The position numbers and the translations under genes were made by a program. This document shows positions 1 through 9,600 of a DNA stretch of 64,000 bases, in pieces (positions within the stretch are counted from its first letter, which is position 1; each line of letters begins with the position of its first letter). The notes under the pieces are model-generated. The model made no database searches and was not told where the DNA came from. It saw only the letters and a program-made list of their open reading frames with translations. This DNA comes from Rosettibacter firmus (GTDB taxonomy: Bacteria; Bacteroidota; Ignavibacteria; Ignavibacteriales; Melioribacteraceae), in NCBI RefSeq assembly GCF_036860695.1, contig NZ_JAYKGJ010000001.1, positions 1,488,001 through 1,552,000 of the forward strand, read 5' to 3'.

Positions 1-1
1 G

Positions 2-25
2 ATATGGATATTTGGAGTATCTTAA
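2..25 (+). CDS. C-terminal tail of the upstream gene (partial)
   Basis: The first bases read as the last seven codons of an open frame that ends in TAA directly before the ATG of the next gene (codons IWIFGVS, stop). Tight spacing suggests it is the preceding gene of the Hyf-like operon, by family gene order probably a HyfB/NuoL-type antiporter-like subunit. Only the position supports that; the fragment is too short to identify. Confidence 0.3.
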   Translation: MWIFGVS

Positions 26-943
26 ATGGTAAAAATTATTATTTACATTTTTTTGATTATCTCCCCTTTTTTCTTTGTAGGAATTATTAATCGAGTAAAA
101 GCATTATGGGCAGGAAGAAAAGGAACTCCAATTTTACAAGCTTATTATGATTTTTTGAAGTTACTCCAAAAAGGTGAGGTAATAAGTAAAACAACTTCTT
201 TTATTTTTAGATTAACTCCATCGATAAATGTTGCATCGATGTTGATTGCGTTACTAATTATTCCAATTCCTCTTTTAGGAAGCATAATAAAATTTCCAGC
301 TGACTTTGTTTTATTCTCTTATATTCTTGGATTTTCAAAATTTATGACTGTACTTGCCGCACTCGATACAGGAAGTAGCTTTGAAGGAATGGGTGCAAGC
401 AGAGAAGCTACTTTTTCTACTATTAGTGAAACGGCATTCTTTATAATTATTGGAACATTGGCTTTACTTACAAATCGATTATCTTTCGAATCAATTTTTC
501 TTGTTTTGAATTTAAGCTCTGGCTATACAGCTCTTGTTAAGATACTTCTTGTGATCTCAATTTTTATAATGTTATTAGCAGAAGGCAGTAGAATTCCTGT
601 TGACGATCCCAATACTCATCTCGAGTTAACTATGATTCACGAAGTTATGATACTTGATTATTCTGGACCAGATTTAGCTTTGATTAATTATGCTGCTTCT
701 TTAAAAATGTTATTGTTTTCTATGTTAATATCTAATCTATTAGTGCCTCCTTCTCTATCTCTGGAAATTTCTATTACTTTATTTCTTTTGTTGCTGGTAT
801 TGATATTTATGACAGTTGGTTTAATTGAATCTTTAATAGCAAGAATTAGAATGTCGCACGTGCCTCAGTTCATTTTTGTTATAACTGCTTTTTCGATAAC
901 TGCTTTTGCAATAGTAATGTTCTTTTTACGCGGAGGATATTAA
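26..943 (+). CDS. Hyf/Hyc-type membrane subunit, NuoH-like (HyfC/HycD family)
   Basis: This is a 305-residue polytopic inner-membrane protein with about eight hydrophobic segments, homologous to complex I subunit NuoH and to HyfC/HycD of group 4 membrane-bound hydrogenases. The diagnostic stretch is the acidic loop around residues 188-212 (AEGSRIPVDDPNTHLELT, then IHEVMILDYSG). In this family the subunit anchors the soluble arm and forms part of the quinone- or proton-linked channel. The ATG follows a TTTGGAGTAT ribosome site and directly abuts the stop of an upstream frame. It overlaps the next gene by one base, so the genes are translationally coupled. Family assignment is firm; what the complex does is uncertain because its large subunit lacks NiFe ligands. 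Confidence 0.88.
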   Translation: MVKIIIYIFLIISPFFFVGIINRVKALWAGRKGTPILQAYYDFLKLLQKGEVISKTTSFIFRLTPSINVASMLIALLIIPIPLLGSIIKFPADFVLFSYILGFSKFMTVLAALDTGSSFEGMGASREATFSTISETAFFIIIGTLALLTNRLSFESIFLVLNLSSGYTALVKILLVISIFIMLLAEGSRIPVDDPNTHLELTMIHEVMILDYSGPDLALINYAASLKMLLFSMLISNLLVPPSLSLEISITLFLLLLVLIFMTVGLIESLIARIRMSHVPQFIFVITAFSITAFAIVMFFLRGGY

Positions 944-1578
944 TGAGTGATTTTTTAATTGTACTTCTTGGTACTACAATGCTTTATATCTTTGCTGTGG
1001 GTAGAATAGAAGCATATGTAAAAACTCTTTCACTTCAGGGTCTTATTTTATTTCTTTTGGTTCTACTTGATATAAAAGAAATTAACTGGTTAAATATACT
1101 TTTTTTAAGCTTTGAAACTCTGGTTATAAAAGCTATTGTTATTCCAGTATTTTTATTAACAGCAATTAGAAAAAATGAAATAGGAAGAGAAGTTGAACCA
1201 TATATTTCTCAGTTTTATTCTTTGCTTATAGCAATTGGAATTTTCGTTCTTGGTTTTGTTGCAGCATTCTGGTCGGCACAGGTTGGTGAGTTTATAAAAC
1301 CACTATATTTTGGTGTGTCGATTGTTTTAATAATTTCATCTCTATTTTTAATTATTAATAGAAAAAGAATTATTACACATATACTTTGTTATATGCTCTT
1401 AGAGAATGGAATTTTTTTACTTTCTATTTCGGTTGCAAACGAAATGCCTTTATTAGTAAATCTTGGAGTTTTACTTGATCTGTTTGTTGGAATTTATCTC
1501 TTTGTTTTATTTTTTAATAAGATTCAAGAAATGTATGATGGCAACCATATTGATGTATTAACAGAACTAAGAGATTGA
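943..1578 (+). CDS. Hyf-type membrane subunit, NuoK-like (HyfE family)
   Basis: A 211-residue protein with six to seven hydrophobic helices and few polar loops. Length, position between the NuoH-like and NuoN/L-like genes and the general pattern fit HyfE, the subunit whose C-terminal half corresponds to complex I NuoK. A lone Glu lies in a membrane segment near the motif ENGIFLLSISVANE (about residues 153-166), as expected for a NuoK-like proton-path residue. The start overlaps the end of the preceding gene in TAATG, and the next gene begins one base after this stop. The family call rests mostly on context and topology, since HyfE sequences diverge strongly. Confidence 0.78.
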   Translation: MSDFLIVLLGTTMLYIFAVGRIEAYVKTLSLQGLILFLLVLLDIKEINWLNILFLSFETLVIKAIVIPVFLLTAIRKNEIGREVEPYISQFYSLLIAIGIFVLGFVAAFWSAQVGEFIKPLYFGVSIVLIISSLFLIINRKRIITHILCYMLLENGIFLLSISVANEMPLLVNLGVLLDLFVGIYLFVLFFNKIQEMYDGNHIDVLTELRD

Positions 1579-1579
1579 T

Positions 1580-3004
1580 ATGATAGCCAGTATTTTACTA
1601 ATACCAATAATTTTTAGCTTATTTGCTTTACTTATAAAAAACAAAGTTTACAATAGGATTGTCTTAATTGGCAATGCTATTATTTATCTTATAATTGCAA
1701 TAATGCGATGGTTAAATGTAGTCTGGTTTGTGTTGCCAGCATGGTTGCTAAAATATTTTTCTTTTGACGACGTTGGATTATACTTTTTCTCGATTATGAG
1801 TATTGTCTTTCTTGCAACCTCGGTTTATAGTGTTTTTTACTTTAAAGAAAGTAATTTAACGGCTTATCAAGAAGCGGTCTTTATTGCAGAACTTTTATTT
1901 TTTGTTGTGGCAATGAGTGGAGTAATTTTATCAACTCATATTGCTTTGCTCTGGGTATTTATTGAAGGAACAACATTAACGAGTGCACTCTTGATTTACT
2001 TTGAAAAGAAAAAATCATCTTTAGAAGCAGCCTGGAAGTATGTTTATATTTGTTCCATAGGTATTGCAATTGCTTTTGTTGGAATAATTGTGCTGTCAAT
2101 CGGAAGTAAAGGAATTGATTCCCTCTTTTTTGAAAATTTGTATAAGTATGCAGCAGAAAAAAATCCATTCTGGTTAAAAATAGCTTTTGCTTTTTTATTT
2201 GTGGGAATCGGAACAAAAATTGGTGTTGCTCCAATTCATGCATGGTTGCCAGATGCCCACTCAGAAGCACCTTCACCTGTATCGGCTTTATTATCTGGTA
2301 CTTTACTTAACTCTGCTTTGCTCGGTATTATTAGAATAAATGAAATATTTATACATGCCCATCAAGAAGACTTTATCAACTTTTTTTTGTTATTGACTGG
2401 ATTTTTGTCTTTAATGGTTAGTTCAGTCTTTATTTTACGAGTGAAGAATTATAAAAGAATGTTAGCTTATTCTTCTATTGAAAATATGGGAATTATCTTT
2501 ATTGCTCTTGGTTTGGGTAAAGCAGGAATTTATGCAGCTATGTTACATATTCTTGTTCATTCACTTTCTAAAACTACTTTTTTCTTAACTTCAGGGAATA
2601 TTTATTACTTGTATAAATCAAAGAAAATAGAAAGTGTTAATGGATTATTATATTCTGAGCCAAAAACAGCCTGGCTCTGGATAATTTCTACAATTACTAT
2701 TCTTGGAGTACCACCTTCGCCAGCTTTTATTACGAAGTTTTTGATTATTAAAGCTTTGTGGTTAAGTAATTTGGGTTGGTTAATTATTCCATTTTTCTTG
2801 TTTATTATTTTCATTACTTACGGAATGATAAATGTTGCTACGAAAATGTCTTTTGGTAGTTCTCAATTATCCACTAACAATAAAATTCCAGGGTATGCCT
2901 ATATTCCACAATTTATTTTATTGTTAATCTTAATAATAATGGGAATTATTATTCCCCAGCAATTAAATGAATTTATTATAAATGCAGGAAAGTTTATTGG
3001 TTAA
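1580..3004 (+). CDS. Proton-translocating antiporter-like subunit (HyfF/HyfB, NuoL/M/N family)
   Basis: A 474-residue integral membrane protein of the Mrp/NuoL-NuoM-NuoN family (Proton_antipo_M). The hallmark TM7-TM8 stretch near residues 212-240 is intact (GTKIGVAPIHAWLPDAHSEA, then PSPVSALLSG) and carries the channel Lys of this family. The TM5 Glu is visible in WVFIEGTT near residue 129. These residues are the charged pair that moves protons or sodium ions in complex I and Hyf complexes, so this arm looks functional although the hydrogenase site next door is degenerate. It lies one base after the HyfE-like gene and one base before the large-subunit start, so it is clearly in the same operon. 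Confidence 0.9.
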   Translation: MIASILLIPIIFSLFALLIKNKVYNRIVLIGNAIIYLIIAIMRWLNVVWFVLPAWLLKYFSFDDVGLYFFSIMSIVFLATSVYSVFYFKESNLTAYQEAVFIAELLFFVVAMSGVILSTHIALLWVFIEGTTLTSALLIYFEKKKSSLEAAWKYVYICSIGIAIAFVGIIVLSIGSKGIDSLFFENLYKYAAEKNPFWLKIAFAFLFVGIGTKIGVAPIHAWLPDAHSEAPSPVSALLSGTLLNSALLGIIRINEIFIHAHQEDFINFFLLLTGFLSLMVSSVFILRVKNYKRMLAYSSIENMGIIFIALGLGKAGIYAAMLHILVHSLSKTTFFLTSGNIYYLYKSKKIESVNGLLYSEPKTAWLWIISTITILGVPPSPAFITKFLIIKALWLSNLGWLIIPFFLFIIFITYGMINVATKMSFGSSQLSTNNKIPGYAYIPQFILLLILIIMGIIIPQQLNEFIINAGKFIG

Positions 3005-3005
3005 T

Positions 3006-4475
3006 ATGAATAACAACTGGCTTGAAATAAAAAACTTAGAAGCAATTCCATTATCAGAAATCCCACGTCTCGATATAAATTCTTTTCGAGAGCAATTGGT
3101 AAAAAAAATTAAAAGCGGTGAAAGATTAGTTCAGCTATTTGGCAATAAGGATAATGATGATGTGGTTTTATATGGTATAACTGCTAATGATGATAATTCT
3201 AAATTGTACCTTGCTTCTTGTATCTTTGATAATAAAAAAGAATATGAATCATTAACTCAAGATGTACCTGCTGCTCATCTTTTTGAAAGAGAGTTTTATG
3301 AACAATTTGATATTAAACCGCTTAATCATCCATGGCTAAAACCACTACGCAAAATTAATGCAGAGTTATATAACTTTTTCAAAATGGAAGGAGAAGATGT
3401 ACACGAAGTTGGTGTTGGTCCAATCCATGCGGGTATAATAGAACCAGGACATTTTCGATTTTCGTGTCATGGTGAAAAAATTTATCATCTGGAAATTCAA
3501 CTTGGGTTTCAACATAGAGGAATAGAAAAGTTATTTAGAAAAAACAATCCTGTTTATTTATTAAAATTAGCAGAATCAGTTTCTGGCGATAGTGTTATTG
3601 CTCATGCGAGTACTTTTGTTCGTGCAGTAGAGTCGCTATCAAATTGTAATGTATCCTACAATGCAAACCTGATAAGAGCAATTGCTTTAGAGTTAGAAAG
3701 AATTGCTGTTCATCTTGGTGATTTATCTGCATTATCAAATGATGTTGCGTATTTAACAGGCAGCTCTGTATTTGGTGCATTAAGAACAAAAGTAATAAAT
3801 ACAACAATGTCATTGTGTGGAAATCGATTTGGAAGAGGATTGATTAATTATGGTGGTGTTAATTATGAAATTGATGATGCTCTTAAAAGTAAAATTCTTA
3901 ACACAATTAATAGTCTTGAAGAAGAAGTTAATTTAGCTTCAGAAGTATTGTTCTCTTCAGCTTCTGTGCTCGAAAGATTTGAAAAAACTGGAATTGTAGA
4001 TAAAGAAACAGCCATACAAATCGGGATGGTTGGTCCAGCTGCTCGTGCAAGTGGTGTTTCAATTGATGTTCGTGCAGATCATCCCAGTGGAGCTTATCAA
4101 TATTTTCCTGTTCATAAACTTACATTAAATTCTGGTGATGTTTTTGCAAGAGCCTATATAAGATATGTTGAAATAATACAATCAATTAAAATTATTAGAG
4201 AGCAGCTTGAAAATCTTAGTAAAGAAAATATTATTAGCAGCCTGGGAAGCTTAGAGCCAAATAAATTTGTGATTTCTCTTACCGAAGGATGGCGAGGCGA
4301 AGTTTCTTATGTAATTCTAACAGATGAAACAGGTAAAATCAAAAAAGTAAAAATAAAAGATCCTTCGTTTAATAATTGGTTTGCATTAGCATTAGCTGTA
4401 AGAGGAAATGATATTTCTGATTTTCCATTATGTAACAAAAGCTTTAATCTCTCTTATTGCGGTTTCGATTTATAA
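3006..4475 (+). CDS. Hydrogenase-4-like large subunit (NuoC-NuoD fusion) without NiFe ligands
   Basis: A NuoC-like N-terminal domain (about residues 1-120) is fused to a NuoD/NiFe-large-subunit domain (from about 125), as in HycE/HyfG. Typical large-subunit stretches are present (GPIHAGIIEPGHFRF, EIQLGFQHRGIEKL). The first ligand motif, normally CGxC, reads SGDS (residues 193-196), and the second, normally DPCxxC, reads NLSYCG near the C-terminus (481-486). All four cysteines that would hold the NiFe centre are therefore missing. It has no C-terminal extension for protease processing. I chose the ATG at 3006, directly after the upstream stop; an ATG at 2982 inside the preceding gene is in frame but would overlap it. 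It is best described as the large subunit of an energy-converting hydrogenase-related (Ehr-like) complex. The electron acceptor is unknown. Confidence 0.88.
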   Translation: MNNNWLEIKNLEAIPLSEIPRLDINSFREQLVKKIKSGERLVQLFGNKDNDDVVLYGITANDDNSKLYLASCIFDNKKEYESLTQDVPAAHLFEREFYEQFDIKPLNHPWLKPLRKINAELYNFFKMEGEDVHEVGVGPIHAGIIEPGHFRFSCHGEKIYHLEIQLGFQHRGIEKLFRKNNPVYLLKLAESVSGDSVIAHASTFVRAVESLSNCNVSYNANLIRAIALELERIAVHLGDLSALSNDVAYLTGSSVFGALRTKVINTTMSLCGNRFGRGLINYGGVNYEIDDALKSKILNTINSLEEEVNLASEVLFSSASVLERFEKTGIVDKETAIQIGMVGPAARASGVSIDVRADHPSGAYQYFPVHKLTLNSGDVFARAYIRYVEIIQSIKIIREQLENLSKENIISSLGSLEPNKFVISLTEGWRGEVSYVILTDETGKIKKVKIKDPSFNNWFALALAVRGNDISDFPLCNKSFNLSYCGFDL

Positions 4476-4493
4476 TTATAATTGGTGATTTTT

Positions 4494-5252
4494 ATGATGA
4501 ATTTAATAAAATTAAGAAAACAACATGGCTTTCAAACAATAAATGATATTAAGAATGCTTTAATACTTGATACACATAGAGGATTCCCTCTTTTAGATGA
4601 ATCGAAATGTGAATTAAATTGTTCTGAATGTAAAGAAATTTGTCCAACCGAAGCTATTGAATTAAATCCCCTATCGCTCGACTTGGGCAAATGTATTTTT
4701 TGTGGTGAATGTGAAAAAATTTGTAAAGGAAATGGAATAAGGTTTACATCAAATTATAAAATTGCTGCTACCTCAAGAAATAATTTAATTGTAAGCTCAC
4801 AACAGAGTTATGAAGAGTACGAATTAAAAGCTATTGAGATAAAAGAGAAGATTTATAAACTATTTGGTAGATCATTAAAGCTAAGACAGGTTTCTGCTGG
4901 AGGTTGTAATGGATGCGAAATGGAACTGGCAGCAACAACAAATGTTAATTTTGATATTACAAGATTCGGGATAGATTTCGTTGCATCTCCACGTCATGCA
5001 GATGGTATTGTAATAACTGGACCAATTACAAAAAATATGGCATCTGCATTACTTGATGCATATAAAAGTATTGGAGAACCTAAAATAGTAATAGCTTTTG
5101 GTGCCTGTGCAATTAGTGGTGGAATTTTTTATGAGTCTGATGAGTTAGATCGTTCTTTTATAGAAAATCATAAAGTGGATTTGTATATCCCTGGTTGTCC
5201 GCCTCATCCTCTTACTTTTATTAATGCATTATTGAAATACTTAAATATTTGA
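4494..5252 (+). CDS. Fused 2[4Fe-4S] ferredoxin / NuoB-like small subunit (HyfH-HyfI type)
   Basis: A 252-residue protein combining two roles that are separate genes in E. coli hyf/hyc. Residues 39-77 hold two [4Fe-4S] ferredoxin motifs (Cys39, 43, 46, 50 and Cys67, 70, 73, 77). The first has an extra residue between its first two cysteines (CX3CX2CX3CP). Residues 130-245 are a NuoB/HycG-like small-subunit domain with the proximal-cluster ligands Cys138, Cys141, Cys205 and Cys235 (GGCNGCE, FGACAISGG, PGCPPHP). Electrons would pass from the ferredoxin clusters to the proximal cluster and then to the modified large subunit. All Fe-S ligands are intact, unlike the NiFe site. Two adjacent ATGs (4494, 4497) follow a GGTGAT site; an in-frame TTG at 4482 is less likely. 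Confidence 0.87.
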   Translation: MMNLIKLRKQHGFQTINDIKNALILDTHRGFPLLDESKCELNCSECKEICPTEAIELNPLSLDLGKCIFCGECEKICKGNGIRFTSNYKIAATSRNNLIVSSQQSYEEYELKAIEIKEKIYKLFGRSLKLRQVSAGGCNGCEMELAATTNVNFDITRFGIDFVASPRHADGIVITGPITKNMASALLDAYKSIGEPKIVIAFGACAISGGIFYESDELDRSFIENHKVDLYIPGCPPHPLTFINALLKYLNI

Positions 5253-5323
5253 GTCAATCAAATTGATACTATTCAAAACAATAATTAAGTTTATACTAAT
5301 TTATTTACTATTTTAGAAGAAAT

Positions 5324-5434
5324 ATGAAAACATCCGGTTATATTTTTTTAATATTAGCATGGGGCTCAATTTTTTCACTGGTTGTTTATTGCATTTATAA
5401 AATTCTCAGATCGAACAATCAAAAATATGAATGA
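5324..5434 (+). CDS. Small single-pass membrane peptide (36 aa), possibly MetS-like
   Basis: A short ATG frame after a good AGAAGAAAT ribosome site encodes 36 residues: a short polar start (MKTSGY), one hydrophobic helix of about 18-20 residues containing a WG pair, then a basic tail (YKILRSNNQKYE). Length and plan resemble the small accessory subunits (MetS type) that accompany NSS-family sodium symporters. No symporter gene is adjacent, so that link is only a resemblance. It is the only coding signal in the 320-base gap between the Hyf-like operon and the efflux operon. Confidence 0.5.
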   Translation: MKTSGYIFLILAWGSIFSLVVYCIYKILRSNNQKYE

Positions 5435-5571
5435 GAATAGAATTTTATTCCCGCTAAAATTGTTTTATAAACACAACCCAAGCATATAATTTAAACGGTG
5501 CATTAATCTATAACATAATTATTGTTGTCTAATCATTGTATTTTTATAAATATTATTAATTCGGAATTTTT

Positions 5572-6636
5572 ATGAACAAGAAAAAGTTGATAAGCTTAAT
5601 TTCTATTGTAATAATTTTGTTTTTATTTGCATTACCTAAATTAATAATTAATAAAAGCAAGAATTTAAATTCGCCTCAATCAAATCCAAGATCACAACCT
5701 CTTGTTGTTAAAGGAATAATTATTAAAGAAGGATACCTGCAAAATAAAATATTTTCAAATGGTACTTTAATGAGTAATGAAGAAGTTGAGCTAAGAACAG
5801 AAATAGCAGGAAAAATTACGCAGATTTTATTTGAAGAAGGAAAATATGTAAAAAAGGGAGAACTTTTATTAAAGATTAATGATGCAGAACTTCAGGCAAC
5901 TTTGAAAAAAAATAAATCGAGAGAAACACTTGCACGAGATAAAGAATATCGATATAAACAATTACTTGAAAAGAATCTTACAAGTCAACAGGATTATGAT
6001 GTTGCTCTCGGTGAACTAAATTCAGTTCTTGCAGATATTGAATACACACAGGCACAGATTGAAAAAACTGAAATTCGAGCTCCTTTTGATGGAATAATTG
6101 GATTAAGATCTGTAAGTGTAGGAAGTTATATCTCTCCTCAAACAAGAATAGCAACTCTTCAAAGTATCAATCCAATGAAAGTCGATTTTGCAGTTCCACA
6201 AAAATATTTTGGTTTAATTAAACCAGGAAAAACAGTATATATAAAAATTTCTTCTACTGGAAAGACATACACTGGAAAAGTTTATGCGGTTGAACCAAAA
6301 ATTGATCCGAATACAAGATCTGTACAGGTTCGTGCAATAGTACCAAATGAAAAAGGAGAGTTAACTCCTGGTGCTTATGTTGAAATTGAGATTGTACTGG
6401 AAGAATTTAATAATGCAATTTTAGTTCCTTCAGAAACTATTGTACCAGATATTGAAGGAGAAAAAGTTTTTGTATATCGAAATGGTAAAGCAGTTCCACA
6501 AATTGTATCAACTGGAATTAGAACTGAAAAAGAGGTTCAGATACTTGGTGGACTTAATATAGGTGATACATTAATTGTTTCGGGTATCATTCAAATAAAA
6601 CCAAATGCTCCGGTAAGACTAAGTTCTGTGAATTAA
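5572..6636 (+). CDS. RND efflux periplasmic adaptor (membrane fusion protein, HlyD/AcrA family)
   Basis: A 354-residue adaptor with an N-terminal signal anchor (about residues 7-23), a lipoyl-like half motif (EIAGKITQILFEEGKYVKKG), a coiled-coil hairpin (about 100-150), the second lipoyl half (IEKTEIRAPFDGIIGLR) and C-terminal beta-barrel and membrane-proximal domains ending near GDTLIVSGIIQIKP. It would join the inner-membrane RND pump encoded 37 bases downstream to an outer-membrane TolC-like channel. No TolC-type gene is adjacent, so the channel must be encoded elsewhere. Length and domain order are normal for MdtA/AcrA-like adaptors. The substrate cannot be inferred. Confidence 0.9.
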   Translation: MNKKKLISLISIVIILFLFALPKLIINKSKNLNSPQSNPRSQPLVVKGIIIKEGYLQNKIFSNGTLMSNEEVELRTEIAGKITQILFEEGKYVKKGELLLKINDAELQATLKKNKSRETLARDKEYRYKQLLEKNLTSQQDYDVALGELNSVLADIEYTQAQIEKTEIRAPFDGIIGLRSVSVGSYISPQTRIATLQSINPMKVDFAVPQKYFGLIKPGKTVYIKISSTGKTYTGKVYAVEPKIDPNTRSVQVRAIVPNEKGELTPGAYVEIEIVLEEFNNAILVPSETIVPDIEGEKVFVYRNGKAVPQIVSTGIRTEKEVQILGGLNIGDTLIVSGIIQIKPNAPVRLSSVN

Positions 6637-6673
6637 AAAATTTATATTAATAAAGAAAAATTGAAAGACAATT

Positions 6674-9600
6674 ATGAGTTTATCATCAGTTAGCATACGA
6701 AGGCCAGTTCTTGCCATTGTAATGTCTCTTACAATAATTTTATTTGGAATAATTGGTTATACATTTTTAGGAGTAAGAGAATATCCAAGCATCGATCCAC
6801 CAATAATTACAGTCTCCACAACTTATGTTGGTGCAAATGCTGATGTAATTGAATCTCAGATAACCGAACCTCTTGAAGAGCAAATTAATGGAATAGCTGG
6901 AATACGTTCATTAACATCTGTTAGTCGTGATGGAAGAAGTGTGATAACTGTTGAATTTGATGTTTCAGTTGACCTTGAAGCAGCTGCCAATGATGTTCGC
7001 GATCGGGTTTCGATTGCAAGAGCTCGACTTCCTCAAGATGTAGATCCACCTGTAATATCAAAAGCAGATGCCGATGCAATTCCAATTGTTTTTTTGAATA
7101 TAAAAAGTGATAAGAAAAACTTATTACAACTTTCAGATATTGCACAAAATATTTTTAAGGAAAGATTACAAACAATTCCTGGAGTAAGTCAGGTTAATAT
7201 CTGGGGCGAAAGAAGATATTCTATGCGACTATGGATGGATCCTGCTCAATTAGCTGCACACGGAATAACACCACTGGATATAAGAAATGCTCTTAATAGA
7301 GAAAATATTGAATTACCATCAGGACGAATTGAAGGAAATAATACAGAACTGACAGTAAGAACTCTTAGTAGATTAACCAGCGAGGAAGATTTTAATAATC
7401 TTATTATTAAAGAATCGAATGGTATTATTGTTCGATTGAAAGATGTTGGATATGCACAGCTTTATCCAGAAAATGATCGTTCTATTTTAAGACGAGATGG
7501 CACTCCAATGGTTGGGGTAGTTTTAATTCCACAACCTGGTGCAAATCATATTCAAATAGTAGATGAATTTTATAAACGTATTGAACAAATCAAAAAAGAT
7601 TTACCACCAGATATCGAACTTGGAATCGGTTTTGATGTTACTAAGTATATTCGAAATTCAATTTCTGAAGTTAAAGAAACAATTTTACTTGCATTTGGTC
7701 TGGTTATTTTAATTATATTTTTCTTTTTGAGAGATTGGCGTACTACATTAATTCCTATCATAGCTATTCCTGTATCTCTGATTGGTTCTTTCTTTATAAT
7801 GTATCTGGCTAATTTTTCGATAAATGTGCTTACACTTCTGGGATTGGTACTTGCAATTGGAATTGTTGTTGATGATGCAATTGTTGTACTCGAAAATATT
7901 TATAAAAAGATCGAAGAAGGAATGAATCCAATTGAAGCTGCTACAAAAGGATCTTCTGAAATTTTCTTTGCTATAATTTCAACAACAATAACTTTAGCGG
8001 CAGTATTTTTACCAATAATGTTTTTACAGGGAATCACAGGAAGATTATTCGTTGAGTTTGGAGTTGTAATAGCAGGATCGGTAATAATTTCTGCATTTGT
8101 TGCTTTAACATTAACACCAATGTTAAGTTCTCGATTATTAAAAACAAAAGAAAAACATAGCTGGTTTTATTATAAAACCGAACCAATCTTTTCCTGGCTT
8201 GAAGATTTTTATCGAAATACTCTCGAAAGTTTTATGGAGAGAAAATGGCTTGCAATTGTTATAATGATTGTATCTATAATGATTATATATTTAATTGGTA
8301 CAAATTTACAACAGGAACTCGCTCCAATAGAAGATCGCGGAGAAATTCGTGTTCAATGCACAATGCCAGAAGGTACATCTTTTGAAATGATGGATAGATA
8401 TATTCAACAATTAGCCAGAACGATTCAGGATTCAATCAAAGAAACAGAGGCTATAATTTCTGTTACGGCTGGTGGCGGTGGTGCAAGCGGTGCAAACACT
8501 GGGTTTGTTAGACTTACTCTAACGGATGCTTCTAAACGTAAAAGAAGTCAACAAGAAATTGCTGAACAAATAACTGGCATTACAAGAAGACTTAACGATG
8601 CTCGTTCATTCGTTATTCAAAGTCAATCAATTTCAACAAGAAGAGGTGGTTTGCCTGTTCAATATGTTGTTCAAGCACCAGATTTTGAAAAGCTGAGAGA
8701 AGTTGTACCAAAATTTTTAGAAGCTGCACAGGAAGATCCTACTTTCGCAACCGTTGATGTTAATCTAAAATTCAATAAACCAGAAATTGTTGTTGAAATT
8801 AATAGAACAAAAGCACGTGAACTGGGTGTAACTGCACTGGATATAACTCAAACACTTCAACTTGCATATAGTGGACAGCGTTTCGGTTATTTTATTATGA
8901 ATGGTAAACAATATCAGGTAATTGGACAGGTACTTCGCGAAAACAGAAATAAACCAGTAGACCTTGCATCTTTATATGTTAGAAATAATCGAGGAGAATT
9001 AATTCAACTTGATAATTTAATAACAATGAAAGAAAGAAGTAATCCACCACAACTTTATAGATTTAATCGATATGTTAGTGCAACTTTTTCAGCAAGTTTA
9101 GCTCCTGGAAAAACAATTGGTGATGGCATTAAAGCTATGGATAATATTGCTAAAAAAGTTTTAGATGATAATTTCTCCACTGCACTCGAAGGTGCTTCTA
9201 AAGATTTTGTTGAGAGTTCATCCAGTTTGTTATTTACTTTCTTACTTGCACTAATATTGATTTATTTAACACTTGCTGCTCAGTTTGAAAGTTTTAGAGA
9301 TCCATTTATAATTATGTTTACCGTTCCACTTGCAATCGCAGGGGCTGTTTTTTCATTATGGTATTTTAACCAGACTTTAAACATTTTTAGTGAAATTGGT
9401 CAAATAATGTTAATTGGACTGGTTACAAAAAATGGAATTTTAATTGTTGAATTTGCAAATCAAAAGAAAGCACAGGGCTTATCTGTAATTGATGCAGTAA
9501 AAGAAGCAGCACGTTTGAGATTAAGACCAATTTTGATGACAAGCTTTTCAACTATTCTCGGAACTCTTCCAATAGCTCTGGCTCTTGGAGCTGGCTCAGA

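Noticed and set aside
26-5252. Calling the operon an active [NiFe] hydrogenase (Hyf/Ech)
   Set aside because: The large subunit lacks all four NiFe-binding cysteines, and no maturation gene is present in the visible part.
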